From positions 1 through 64,000 of the forward strand of contig CAJJDO010000009.1 in NCBI GenBank assembly GCA_905183005.1: 64,000 nucleotides of DNA. Reading direction: 5' to 3'. Below, in pieces: positions 47,695 to 58,397 of this stretch. Numbering within the stretch: position 1 is the stretch's first letter; the number at the start of each line of letters is the position of its first letter. The position numbers and the translations under genes are program-made. The notes below the pieces were generated by a model. That model did no database searches. It was not told the origin of the DNA and saw nothing but the letters and a program-made list of their open reading frames with translations. Source of the stretch: Paramecium pentaurelia. Lineage: Eukaryota > Ciliophora > Oligohymenophorea > Peniculida > Parameciidae.

Positions 47695-48554
47695 TCAGTA
47701 ACATTACCCAGCAGGAGACAATTCCACATCTTTATTAAAATTTTCAATTTAAAATTCTATTTTTTATGTTCCAGAAAATACTAAATCATATGCTTGATCA
47801 ATAGGTATAAAATCTTGTCTTGAAATGTATTTTTAAAGAAATGCTTTTTTCTCCAATGATTCAATCAATCTCTTAGGTAATCTAAACAAAGGACCTTTAT
47901 ATATAATAAACTCAAGCAGAGCAAGTTATGCAAAAAATAGCACTGTAATCCTTGTTTGGTGAAATAATTATAATAATAACAGTAAGCATATTAGATAATA
48001 TCTAGCTTTCATCACTAATGGAAAGAATAATACTTCAGTATCCTCATTTGGTTTTTTAAGAGCTCTACTATGTTAAGGATTAAGTACTTAGTTGTAATAA
48101 AATAAACTGCAACATTCCAAAATCCAAAATGATTAGACAACATCATTTCGTTATCATATTTAAATAAACAATATAGGTTGACAATTAAAAAGATAAATAT
48201 CTAGATATAAATAAATCAATACCATTCCAAGACTGTTTTTAATGATAAATTCTAACAAATATAATATACTTCCTAGTCTTCTTTCTGCATTGTTAAGATC
48301 AGGTAAACAACATAAATTAAAAATAAGTGAAAAAAATGAACCTACAATTATATTAATCAAATACCTTAAACAAATGCTGATGTTAGCAATTACCAAATCC
48401 AAACATATTATAATGATATTGGTTAAAATTTTAACACATCTCCAATAAAAAGGTTTATGATCCAAAATATTGCAGCAATTATTATAAAAAGCTTATTTAC
48501 TATTGGAGTAGATTGCCAAAATGCAAATAATATATTCTGATTAAATTAATTCAT
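47695..48554 (-). CDS. Rhomboid/derlin-like polytopic membrane protein
   Basis: 264 residues starting MNQFNQNILFAFWQSTPIVN. About six helices are present. Landmarks are WQLLTSAFVQGSFFSLIFNL and the polar segment PDLNNAERRLGSILYLLEF (compare rhomboid LExxxGS), then MLSNHFGFWNVAVYF, with a cytosolic tail ending ELSPAGQCY. No GxSx serine or catalytic His is visible, so this would be a non-proteolytic rhomboid relative (derlin, UBAC2 or TMEM115-like), acting in ER or Golgi protein handling. Introns 48342-48364 (23), 48201-48222 (22) and 48068-48087 (20) give an exactly consistent frame. The subfamily is not resolved. Confidence 0.7.
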
Positions 48555-49061
48555 ATTAATTAAATAATGCTTTTAAAAAATTATGTTTCTTTATTGTACG
48601 ATTTTATATAGAAATACTTTAAAAAAATAAGCTTAATTGTTATCATCTAAATAAGTAAATAAATAAATCTTAGATCATTATAAATTTATTATTATTCCTA
48701 TGTTTTAATGATAGTATGAAAGTACAAGTATTGTAAATTAGTTTATTTAATCAATTCGATTAAAAGAAATAAACATGATTTATTAAAAATCACTAAATTA
48801 TCTTATTAATTATTAAAATTATATGAATTTAAAATATAAATATGCTTTTATTGAACATTTATCCACTTAAAAAGATATTTAAATTAAAACAAGTATTTGG
48901 CTAACATAATACTCTTCTTCTATATGTTTAAATCAGGAATGGTACGTAATATAAATTGTGTACACTTGATTGTAACAGTATTTTTATTTAATAATACGTA
49001 TTTTAAGCATTATAAGTGAATATAGTTCAAATCTTGAGATTTAAATATTCTTTTGTAATTT
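48555..49061. other. Intergenic (divergent promoters), nothing recognised
   Basis: AT-rich spacer between the rhomboid-like gene and the small paralogous gene. Confidence 0.4.
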
Positions 49062-49492
49062 ATGAATACATTTTTTCTATATGATCCACAATTTCTTATT
49101 CAGCAATAACTTTTGTTTCAATATCTTGTTTAATACAACTCAATGATAGCTCTAAGGTAAGCTTTTATATTAACTATATTTTTAGAAATGCCTACTCATT
49201 ACAAGAACAATAAAGACAATTAATTCATCCCCAATCTCCATTTGATATTCGTACTATTGAGCATAAGACTATGAAAAATGATGAAATAATTGATGAATAA
49301 AGTTCTTTTGAACTATAGAAATCTAAAAGAATATCTAAAACTATAAAAAAATCAAAGGAAACTAAATAAGACAACTTAAATTCTTCTCAATAACATACTA
49401 AAAAAAAGATATTCTTGTCAATGAAAGACATTAAGAATGCCCAATATAAAAAGTATAAATTGTAATTTACTTAGATATAAAATCACAAATGA
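49062..49492 (+). CDS. Small Gln/Lys-rich protein, paralogue of the gene at 12989
   Basis: 133 residues, MNTFFLYDPQFLIQQQLLF..., with a 29-nt intron at 49157-49185 (GTAAGC...TTTTAG). The C-terminal block KKKIFLSMKDIKNAQYKK, then LQFTQIQNHK, matches the gene at 12,989 closely, while the middle has diverged to a Ser/Lys-rich stretch (SKRISKTIKKSKETKQD). Both genes have the intron after about 30 codons. No family is known to me. The unequal divergence suggests the C-terminal block is under selection. Confidence 0.65.
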
Positions 49493-50127
49493 TAACAAAA
49501 ATATAGAAGTAGTAATGAATTAAGAATAGAAGAATTGATATATTATTTACTTTATATTATTTGATATATGTATTAATGTCTATACTTTAAATCTCTTTTT
49601 TATTCAACCAATAAAAATATGAAACATTTATTTTGATAAAAAAATCATTATAAAAGTCCACAAAAAGTAGTTGTTTATGGAGATTTTCGATAAACTTTGA
49701 GCAACCATTCACAATAAATGTTAATGTTAAATTAATTAGAAATAAATCGGATGATTTATCATATTGCATGATAAATTATAATAAATATATATAATTTATA
49801 ATAATTATTATTTACATAGCAAAAAGTTTATTAAATAATCAAATGTATCTTGTTATTTCTTCCTAATATTACATCAATATCTTATAAACAATCTTATGGG
49901 ATTAAATTAAAATAAATTAAAATAATTTCATCAAAAGTCTTTCTTTTTAATAAGACTTTATTATTAAAATCCAATTAATGATGATGTTCTTACTATATAG
50001 AATTTAATTTTAGTATTTTAAAGAAGAATCAAAATGTTATTATAATAGTGAAACAAATATGTATGTGTATAAAATAATTAATAGAAAATGTTCATCAATA
50101 AAATTTGTAAAATAAATAATATTAATT
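49493..50127. other. Intergenic, nothing recognised
   Basis: Short frames on both strands are of low quality and were not accepted. A less AT-rich patch at about 49,640-49,770 has no tRNA-like or other structure that I can identify. Confidence 0.4.
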
Positions 50128-51632
50128 ATGCTGCTTTTGATATTTTTAGCATTAGTATCCTCATTAAGAATTCCAAAAAACTTTGTCATATCAAATATTG
50201 AGAGGACAGTGTCTTTAACTGATAGATATATCAACATCTAATCTAAAGTAACTATCAAAATAATTTTAAGATTACTTTTTAAAATGATGGAGTAATTCCA
50301 ATTGAAAAGATTTATTATACAATCCATAATGCATTGTCAGATAGATTATATCATGTCAATGTAGAAGAAAGCAATGCAAAAAAACTCATAGAAGATGTGG
50401 ATGTGAAATACAAATAGAATGCCACAGTCTATGAATTCACATTAATTAGACCAATTGAGCCTTCTTCGAAATTAGAAGTAGAATTAAGTGAACACTTTTA
50501 TAAAAGATTTAAACCATTACCAAAAGAAATTGGATTAGAGGTATTATATAGAAAATAATAATAATTTAGGATGAACAATTAGTCTAATTTATGGATTCAG
50601 TATATTTCTTCACTCCTTATTTAGTAAAGAATCAAATAACTTATTATGAGACTCCCAAAATTATGTATAAATGCAATTTAATTATAGCTCTTATTCATTA
50701 AAATCAGCAACTCAAAGAAATTAACTTCTAGAATTTGGACCTTTCTAGGATATTAAACCTTTTTCTACATAAATTCACACAATTCATTTAGAAAATAACA
50801 CACCAATGACTATTTTTACAAAAGCATCTAAAATTATTGAAGTCTCTCATTGGGGTAATATTTTAATTGAAGAAAATTATTCAATTGAAAATCAAGGAGC
50901 AAAGTTAAAAGGAGAATTTGGTAGAGTTAATTTTAATAAATACAATCCAAATGTTGGAAAACACTCTTTAAAATAATTATCTGCTTCACTTCCATATGAT
51001 TCATGGGGAGTATATTACAGAGATGAAATTGGAAACATTTCAACATCAAATGCAGCTAAAGGGGTAACATTTAATTTATATGAGTATCTAAGAAACTTAA
51101 TGGGGAAACCTAAGCCTTAGTCTAATTAAGACCTAGATTTGCAATATTTGGAGGATGGAATAGTAATTTTACTTTAGGATACAATTTACCCACCAAAAAG
51201 TATTTAATTTCTATATATATAATTTAGATATTTAGAATAAGATGGAAACAATTTTAGATTAACTTTAAATTTCTCCTTTTCTGTTAAGGAAATGGTATCC
51301 GATAAATATAACTTTTAAATTTCCTTACCTGAAGGAGCTTATGATATCCAAGTTGATCTACCATTATATGTGGAAAGAAATGACACACTATTATTTTCTT
51401 ACTTTGATACAGTAGGTAGACCAACAATCATTTTGGATAAGGCTACAACAAGTCAATTCGATAATAAACAAATTATTGTAATATTTTATTACTAAGATAG
51501 ATCACTTATAAATTTTCTGGAGTATCTATATTAAGAGAGCCTTTGATGATTTTCGGAACCTTTTTGTTTGCTTTTCTGTCAATAATATATTTAAGAAGAT
51601 TAGATTTATAGACATTAAAATTAAAAGAGTGA
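50128..51632 (+). CDS. Ribophorin I (oligosaccharyltransferase subunit OST1)
   Basis: Ribophorin I is the ER membrane subunit of oligosaccharyltransferase that delivers substrates for N-glycosylation. The signal peptide is MLLLIFLALVSSLRIPKN. Then come NIERTVSLTDRYINIQSKI, YETP after VYFFTPYLVKNQITY, LLEFGPFQDIKPFS, SHWGNILIEENYSIENQGAK, LPYDSWGVYYRDEIGNIS, RPRFAIFGGWNSNF, ISLPEGAYDIQVDLP, YFDTVGRPTI and a C-terminal TM helix (LMIFGTFLFAFLSIIYL). Five introns are secure: 50248-50270, 50541-50569, 51064-51092, 51200-51227, 51478-51500. One base appears to be missing near 50,656, in the run CCCAAAATT, where the frame must shift to continue as NYVQMQFNYSSYSLKS. This looks like a homopolymer error or a recent lesion. 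Stops 24 bp from the convergent kinase gene. Confidence 0.9.
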
Positions 51633-51656
51633 TACATTTAAAATTCATATGTTAAA

Positions 51657-53492
51657 TCATTAATCCTATATAAATATTGATGTATCTCCTGTGGATTGGG
51701 TTAATTCATTTAAATTCCAATTAGGACTTTTACTTTCTCCAAATGTAAAATTCTTCCAACAAATTGTAGAATCTAAATTGCTAGTACTTTATTCTGAATA
51801 TTCATATTGATCTGGTTCTAAAACATCATCTTAATCATTCATATCTATTCTAATTTTACGTAAATGTTGTATAAAATTATTTAAAGTAATTCTTTAATCA
51901 CTATTAAATTCTAAACATCTTGAAATTAAATATACATAATCTTAATTAATATATTATTTATCTTATAATACTTACTTAATGAAATCTAAGTTTATTTTAA
52001 GATAGTCTTCATCTTAAAATACCTTTGTTGTTTTTACTGGTGGATAGATTCCATTATTGGCCATTTAGAATACTAAATAATTTGAATAATATATATTACA
52101 AGTCAATCCAAATTACCATATATCACTTGAGAAATCATACTTAGTTCCAAAAGCTTCAGGAGGATTGAAATCATAAGTACTAGAAAAGACTGAATAATCT
52201 CCATTTGGATCATCTTAATTACAATCCTATTAATTCATTTTTCTAGATCTATCAAAATCAGCTATTTTAAGATTGGCCATATGACAATCAAGATTTGTAA
52301 GGAATACATTTTAAGGTTTAATATCTCTATGTAAAATTTGCATCTTATGTAATTCAGTTAAAGCTAAAGCTAATTACATAGCAAACTTATATTGTAAATT
52401 TTTAAGTGGATGGTCAATTTTTTAAGATGATTCTTCAAATAAATCATGCAATGTTAAGGGATATTTAAGAAAAATAAAAAATGGAATCTTTTGAATACGA
52501 AAATAAGCAAAAAAGGTTGCAAATTTAGAATTGTCAATTAATTGTTCATTGAACATTAATTCTCTTTCATTTTGAATTTATCTATATTGATTTACTTCAA
52601 TATCATCTTCATCAATAATTCTAGGTACTTTAATAAAGATTTCATTTTTAATTTGAGGATAAATTTAAAATAGTGAAGGTCTTGATGAAGTATATGTAAA
52701 GGAATTAAATCCAATAGATTATGCTTTTAAATCATTAATCTAAAATATCTTTTTGAAGAAATTCATCTTAATGCATCCTAAATCATAATCAGATTTTTAA
52801 ATTGATAAAAGATTATCAGTTGTATTTTCAAAATTATCCTTACAATATTCATTGACATGAAAATATTAATTAACTTAAAATATACTATTAACATTTACCA
52901 AATTACTTAAATGATTCAAAATAGTTGTATTCAATTTCTTCAAAATTAAAATGAATTAAACTAAGATGTAGTACACCTTCAATTATATAAATATTATTAA
53001 GGCTCAATATATAAGGAGGGAAGCTACGTCTATTTAGTTCTTATAATGCTATAAAAATATAAAATATTATAATAAACTTATGCAAAGTTATGTTACTAAG
53101 AACAATTACAATTATTTATTTAATCTTTTCCTACAATTCTATAATCTAAATGTGTCTAAAAATTTTTATTATGTCATATAAATGCAATTTTATTCATAAT
53201 AGATATTTTCTGGATGAATTAGGTTTACCAATCTTTATTAATTAAGTTTTTGAATAAGATGGGGAATATTTTATTAAAAAGATTGGGTTTGTAATTGATA
53301 AACTATGTATTTTTGGTCAGATTATTTTCGGATGCATTCATAAATCTTAGTTTATTCTATTTTAAATACTGTCTTAGAAATTGAGTTTTCTATAAGGATG
53401 AAGTTTTAATAATCCTTTTTTATCTAAATTTCTTCAGAAATCTGATTTATATGCTAGTTATTTTCAATTTAAGTTTAAATTCTCTAAGACAT
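51657..53492 (-). CDS. Double kinase-domain protein, first domain degenerate
   Basis: The start is MSQRIQTQIENNQHINQI. Residues 30-150 look like a kinase N-lobe remnant: DYQNFILIENSISKTVF, then LNQQRLVNLIHPENIYYEQN, which corresponds to the L..L.HPNI region, with no catalytic loop recognised. The second domain has LALALTELHKMQ, the loop ILHRDIKPQNVFLTN, KIADFDRSRK (DFD instead of DFG), a plausible activation segment TYDFNPPEAFG, then KYDFSSDIWQFGL and SRCLEFNSDQRITLNNFI. Its ATP-binding Lys is not obvious. Introns: 53049-53077 (29 nt) and 52885-52906 (22 nt). The acidic/Gln-rich tail ends at TGA 51657. The catalytic state of domain two is uncertain. Confidence 0.8.
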
Positions 53493-53551
53493 AATACTAA
53501 AATTTATTAATGTATTAATATGTTTAATGTATTATTTAATATTATCACTAA

Positions 53552-53969
53552 TCATTATTCTACGTTTAACTCAACATTAATTCCTGGACCAATCTTGAAG
53601 TTTGTAATATCCTTGAAAGTTGGTAAAGTGCATTAGAAATCAATTACTCTTTTGTGAATCTAATTCTTAAATAATTTAATTACTCTCATTTCAAATCTAT
53701 CCCAAGTCTTTGAACCTTCACCACAAGGACTCTTTCTGACAGTCATTTTAAGATGCTTTGTTGGCATTCTAACTGGTCCTTTGAATACAACTTGTTAGCC
53801 TTAATCTCTCTTAATGTTGAAATGTAATCATTACTTAGATTCCTCTAGCCTTTTCAATAACTTAAGTAGTGAAATTTTCTAAATCTTAAGGATTTCTTGA
53901 TGTAACAATCATTCTAATTTTTTTGACTTATTGTTCATCTTCTACTTTCTTCTCTTTCAAGTCAGCCAT
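53552..53969 (-). CDS. RPS20: 40S ribosomal protein uS10 (RPS20)
   Basis: 130 residues. The start MADLKEKKVEDEQQVKKIRM leads into IVTSRNPQDLENFTTQVIEKA. Then VVFKGPVRMPTKHLKMTV, RKSPCGEGSKTWDRFEMRV and the end FKDITNFKIGPGINVELNVE form the complete uS10 domain. It sits in the 40S head and contacts mRNA and tRNA. One 25-nt intron (53810-53834) gives an exact frame. The codons are somewhat richer in G/C than in neighbouring genes, as expected for a highly expressed ribosomal gene. No anomaly. Confidence 0.96.
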
Positions 53970-54790
53970 AATATTTTGTGTTTTTTAAAATATATTTTTA
54001 ATAAAAGATTTAAAATATATTTCCTCTATATGTTCATTTATTATATTATTATATTTACAAACTCCATAAACTCTTTTTGTTCATCCCTCTCTATTTTAAT
54101 CATTTATCAAAAACATTCTTTACACATATTATTTTAAATATTTAATTATTATATTTAATCTTATTATTAAAAGATTATAGAACTAATCTTTCAAAGCTTA
54201 ATGTGCAGCATATATTAATTCTTAATTACATTTAATATATATTTATTAATATAACTTAAATATAATAATAATGAATATTAATATTATAAGATATTTTAGA
54301 TGTTATCCATCAAATAAATTCAGTTGTATAATTTTAATTAATTCTGAATTGAAAATCTTATAAAAACTATTAAACATTAAAGATTTGAATGTATTAAAAA
54401 ATTTAAGTTTAACAAATATTATATAGAATGTGAATTTTACTTAATTTTAGATTTTTACTTTAATATTATAATTGTTGATCAAATATAAATGACAAAAAAA
54501 GTCTATTCAAATTCTAATCAGAAATTGAGTAAACTATATAGATTGTATTTGTCTTTAATAGAATTGAAGGATTTCTAACTTATAAATTGAAGACTACTAA
54601 TTGTTCAGCATTAAGTTATTTGGTGATTTGAAATTGAAGTTAATAAAATTTGTAATTAAAATTTCATGAATATATAAATAATGATATAATTATGCTGTTC
54701 TTAATCAAGGCAAAGCTTTCTTTTTAATTTTTATATACCTTAGACTCCAGTATTGATATTTATTCATCCAAAGAATGTTTTATTATTTAA
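53970..54790. other. Intergenic (divergent promoters), nothing recognised
   Basis: About 820 bp of AT-rich sequence between uS10 and the first pseudokinase. No coding frame or RNA gene is recognised. Confidence 0.4.
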
Positions 54791-56295
54791 ATGATTAAAT
54801 CTCAAAATAACAAAGCCATCAATTTAACATAATCTATCTTAGAAGACAGTCCAGAATTTTGGATTCATAGACCTTAAACATTAATCCAATTCCAACTATC
54901 AGATGAACTCTCTGTTGTTAATAGGAATCGATTAATCTAAAAAACAATATATTTTGGAAGTTATTATCTAAAATATGGAGATGATGTATGAATGATCTAA
55001 ATTATAAAACAGTAATTTCTTGATGTTAGAAATCTATTTCTAGAGTTAGTTTACCATCCAAGAACTTCTCAATCAGGATTTAGATTAAGTAAAAATGGTG
55101 AAAAACTGGATGTATATGGAGATGTTTAAAATTGGGTTGAAGTCTTAAGAAAGTATACAATCTAAACAAATCTGTAATAAAAATATAAAATAATCAAAAA
55201 AATCGGAGAGGGAAGCCAATTTCAAGTATATATAACTTTATATTTCAATAAAAGGTTTTCAAAATTAGAAACAAACTAAATGGGTAAGAAAATGCAGTCA
55301 GGATATATGATAAATAAAAATTACAAAATTCTCCAAACTTGCTTGAACTTGTCAAAAGGCAAATTAATATTAAAAGGTAATTGGATCATAAAAATTTAAT
55401 TCGTCTATTAGAAACTTTTGAGAGTGTTAATCATCTATATATTGTAGAAGAATTAGTTGAAGGTGGAACTTTAGAAAATAAGCTTTCATCAACCAATTTT
55501 AATCAATAATAGATCATTCTCATTATAAAATAAACCTTAAATGGATTATAAGAGATGCATAAAAAAGGATTGATACATGGTGATGTCAATCTAAAAGCCA
55601 TAGGTTTTAAGAGCGAATAAGACTTAGATTCATTATGTTTATTACATTATTCTAAAGTAATGTCAATTAATGCAGCCAGAAACTCAACCAAAAAAATGAT
55701 AAGTTAAAGAACTTCTTTAAAACATGATAAAACACATATTTCTGATCTATAATAATTAGGTATTATTTTAATAAGATTACTTACTGGATATTAATTCAAT
55801 CAATTTAATTTGCCTAATCAAATGGATGATATTAAAAGCATTTTAAATTTCTAATAAATTAGTAAGGAATTAGAGGTTTTACTTTAGTAATTACTTTTAA
55901 TTGATTTTGAATTGTAACTAAGCGATACAAATACTCCTTTAGAAGTGTTAAAAAATGATATATTCAAGAAATAAATAGAGCCATCTAATTTTATTCTTAA
56001 ATATTCAACTTTAAATGAAATAAGAAGATAAAGTTTATAAAGTGATAGTGAAGATGAATCAATGGAAATTCGTTCTAGAGTTAATACATTACCAAACATC
56101 TAAGAAAGAAAAAGCGACTCAAGAAGTTTATCAAAAAGAGTGAAAAATATTGTGTAACCATTGAAAATATCTAAATTTAATAAAATTGATTAGGTTGCTA
56201 ATCCCCCTTCATAAAATTCATAAAGAAGACCAAGTAATCTTTATTAACTTCCAAAACTGAATCTTATGCCCAAGATCAAGTAAAAAGTATAGTGA
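54791..56295 (+). CDS. Pseudokinase with PH-like N-terminus, tandem copy 1
   Basis: MIKSQNNKAINLTQS begins a roughly 130-residue PH-like region (RLIQKTIYFGSYYLKYGDD, HPRTSQSGFRLSKNGEKLD, NWVEVLRKYT). The kinase fold follows: KIIKKIGEGSQFQVFKIRN, AVRIYDKQK (Lys replaced in VAIK), LDHKNLIRLLETFE, LYIVEELVEGG. Where the catalytic loop should be, GLIHGDVNLKAIGF replaces HRDxKxxN: the Asp survives but the Lys and Asn are changed. No DFG is found. It is therefore a pseudokinase, likely a scaffold or regulator. Introns: 54986-55012 (27 nt) and 55226-55254 (29 nt), the second inside the glycine loop. The Ser/Lys/Arg-rich tail ends MPKIKQKVQ. The frame is clean throughout, so this is not a pseudogene. 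Confidence 0.85.
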
Positions 56296-56623
56296 ATTAT
56301 AATAATATAATAATTATTCTCATTTCATAAATACTTTAAAAAAAATATAGAATTATTTTGACTTTTCAAATTGCATAGTTTTTATTAAAAGTAATATAAT
56401 ATTCTAAAGATTTTTCTAGTAATCATTTTATATATAAATATTTTTTGAATGATATTTTAAGTAGACAATAATGACATGAGTTTACTTCTACTTTTAATAT
56501 TAAGTAAATTCATTTTTCTTATGGTTATATTCGAAAACAAAATAATTAAATAAATTGGATTTAAAGAGTATGATTATAAAATATATGAAATAATGATTTT
56601 TTTTGAAAAACAATAAAATTTAT
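56296..56623. other. Intergenic, nothing recognised
   Basis: AT-rich spacer between the two pseudokinase genes. Confidence 0.4.
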
Positions 56624-58086
56624 ATGATAAAACAATAACTATTGTAAATTGGTTCAGCAGATTCCTTTTTCAATGATCATACTTCTTTATATTCATTCCA
56701 TTCTATTCATCCTTTTGTTCCGTAATATAAAGGTGAGTTTTAGATTAGTTATTAAAACAGATTAGTAATAAAAAATTTGGCAATAGGATCAAATTTCATT
56801 AGATTTGGTGATGATGTATAATAAATTTATTTGTAAATAGAAATTTATCAATTTAAAGAATGTTTGCATGTAAAAGATTGTCCATCCAAAAACAGGACTT
56901 TTTGGGATTAAACTATCGAAGAATGGAGTGGATTTAGATATTTTTGGTTTATAAGATTAGTGGATTGAAATGATGAAAAAATATACAATACAATTTGATT
57001 TTATTTAGAAGTTTTAACTTTTAAATAAACTTGGAGAAGGATATTCAACAATTGTATATCTTTTTATAAAAATTTTAGGTATATAGAGCCAGAAATAAAT
57101 TGACAAAGAAAGAGTATGCAGTTAAAGTTTTTGATAAGAAAAGGCTTCTAATTAATAAATTTGAAGCAAAAAAGTTCTTAAAAGAATTGAAAATAATTAG
57201 ATGCTTGAATAATCAGAATTTACTGAAATTGTATGAAGTTTATGAGAGTAATAATCATATATACTTAATTTTGGAATTATTTACAGGTGAAAAACTCGCT
57301 TCTATTACTCAAAAATAATAAGCATTAACAGAATAGGAAATTTTGATAATAATGAGACCTCTATTCTAAGCTGTTTAATATTTACATGATCTTAATATAT
57401 TTCATAAATAGATTAGTACTTAAAGCATAATATTTAAAAATAAGAATGATTTATAAAATCCTTGTTTAATTGATTTTAACTAAGCTATTTAAATAATAGA
57501 AGGGGATTAAGAAGATCAATAAACAATATCAGTTAATCCTGAGAAACAAATTTTATATTATATTAAATTTGATGTTTTATCTTTGGGAATAGTAATGCAT
57601 AATATGTTAACAGGGAAATAATTTTAGATAAATTAAGCTATTGATGATGCTATGATGAATAAATTCAGAGGAGCAGAAGATTTATAATTTATTGATCCTC
57701 CCTTATCTGATCTATGTTTTGATTTCTTAAATTCAATTTTTAATTAAGGTATGAAACCAAAAACTTGTAAATAATTATTGGCACATCCAATATTTGATCA
57801 AGAAAATCAAAAAACATAAAGAAATTTAGGAATTCATTTAATTGGAATTTTAAATTAAAACTCAAGTAGATTTCGAATAAATTCTAAATAATCTCAAAGA
57901 TCTCCAAAAGCAATAAAAGTAATTTCTCTAAAGAAAGATTTCAATATATTATCAAAAAGTCCATCAGAGAAACCTAATCTCAATAGTGATTACTTTGAAC
58001 CTCCTTAATCTCATCTTATGTTCAGAAGAGGCAGTAGACAAAAAAGAACCTTGAATTTTAATAATCATAATGAAATTAGTAGTTGA
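56624..58086 (+). CDS. Pseudokinase with PH-like N-terminus, tandem copy 2
   Basis: MIKQQLLQIGSADSFFND starts a PH-like part parallel to copy 1 (YQNRLVIKNLAIGSNFIRF and GDD, the intron, HPKTGLFGIKLSKNGVDLD, QWIEMMKKYT). The kinase fold is KLGEGYSTIVYRARN, EYAVKVFDKKRLL (ATP-binding Lys kept), LNNQNLLKLYEVYE, YLILELFTGE, then NIFHKQISTQSIIFKN in place of HRDIKPxN and LIDFNQA in place of DFG. The catalytic Asp is replaced by Gln, so phosphotransfer should be lost. Introns 56816-56840 and 57054-57078 (25 nt each) lie at the same positions as in copy 1. A Ser/Arg tail follows to TGA 58084. The reading frame is intact. Confidence 0.88.
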
Positions 58087-58397
58087 ATTTATTCTATATC
58101 TTTATCTATTTGATTTCTTATTGAAAATATATATATTAATTTTTTATTATATATAATATCTTACTAAATTGTATTCAAATTCATTTCTATTGATTTTGAA
58201 TTTGTTTCTAATGATATTTTGAATTACACTCATATATATTTTGGATATAATACAGGGTTGTACTCAAATTTAAAATTAAATAATTAGATGCTTATAATTT
58301 ATTATAAAATATCTTTTATGTTATTATAAATATATGGGTTATGATGTATTCACTATAATTAGTGTAAAGTTTAGAATTTAATAAACTGAAACTAAAA
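58087..58397. other. Intergenic, nothing recognised
   Basis: AT-rich promoter-side spacer upstream of the surface-antigen gene. Confidence 0.4.

Noticed and set aside
47235..47812. Rightward open frame beginning MDILIPNQ, hydrophobic.
   Set aside because: It runs antisense through the 3' end of the well-supported rhomboid-like gene, and it has no conserved motif.
49587..50237. Two leftward ORFs of 60-65 codons between 49.5 and 50.3 kb.
   Set aside because: The second overlaps the signal peptide and first intron of ribophorin I; neither has a homologue-like motif.
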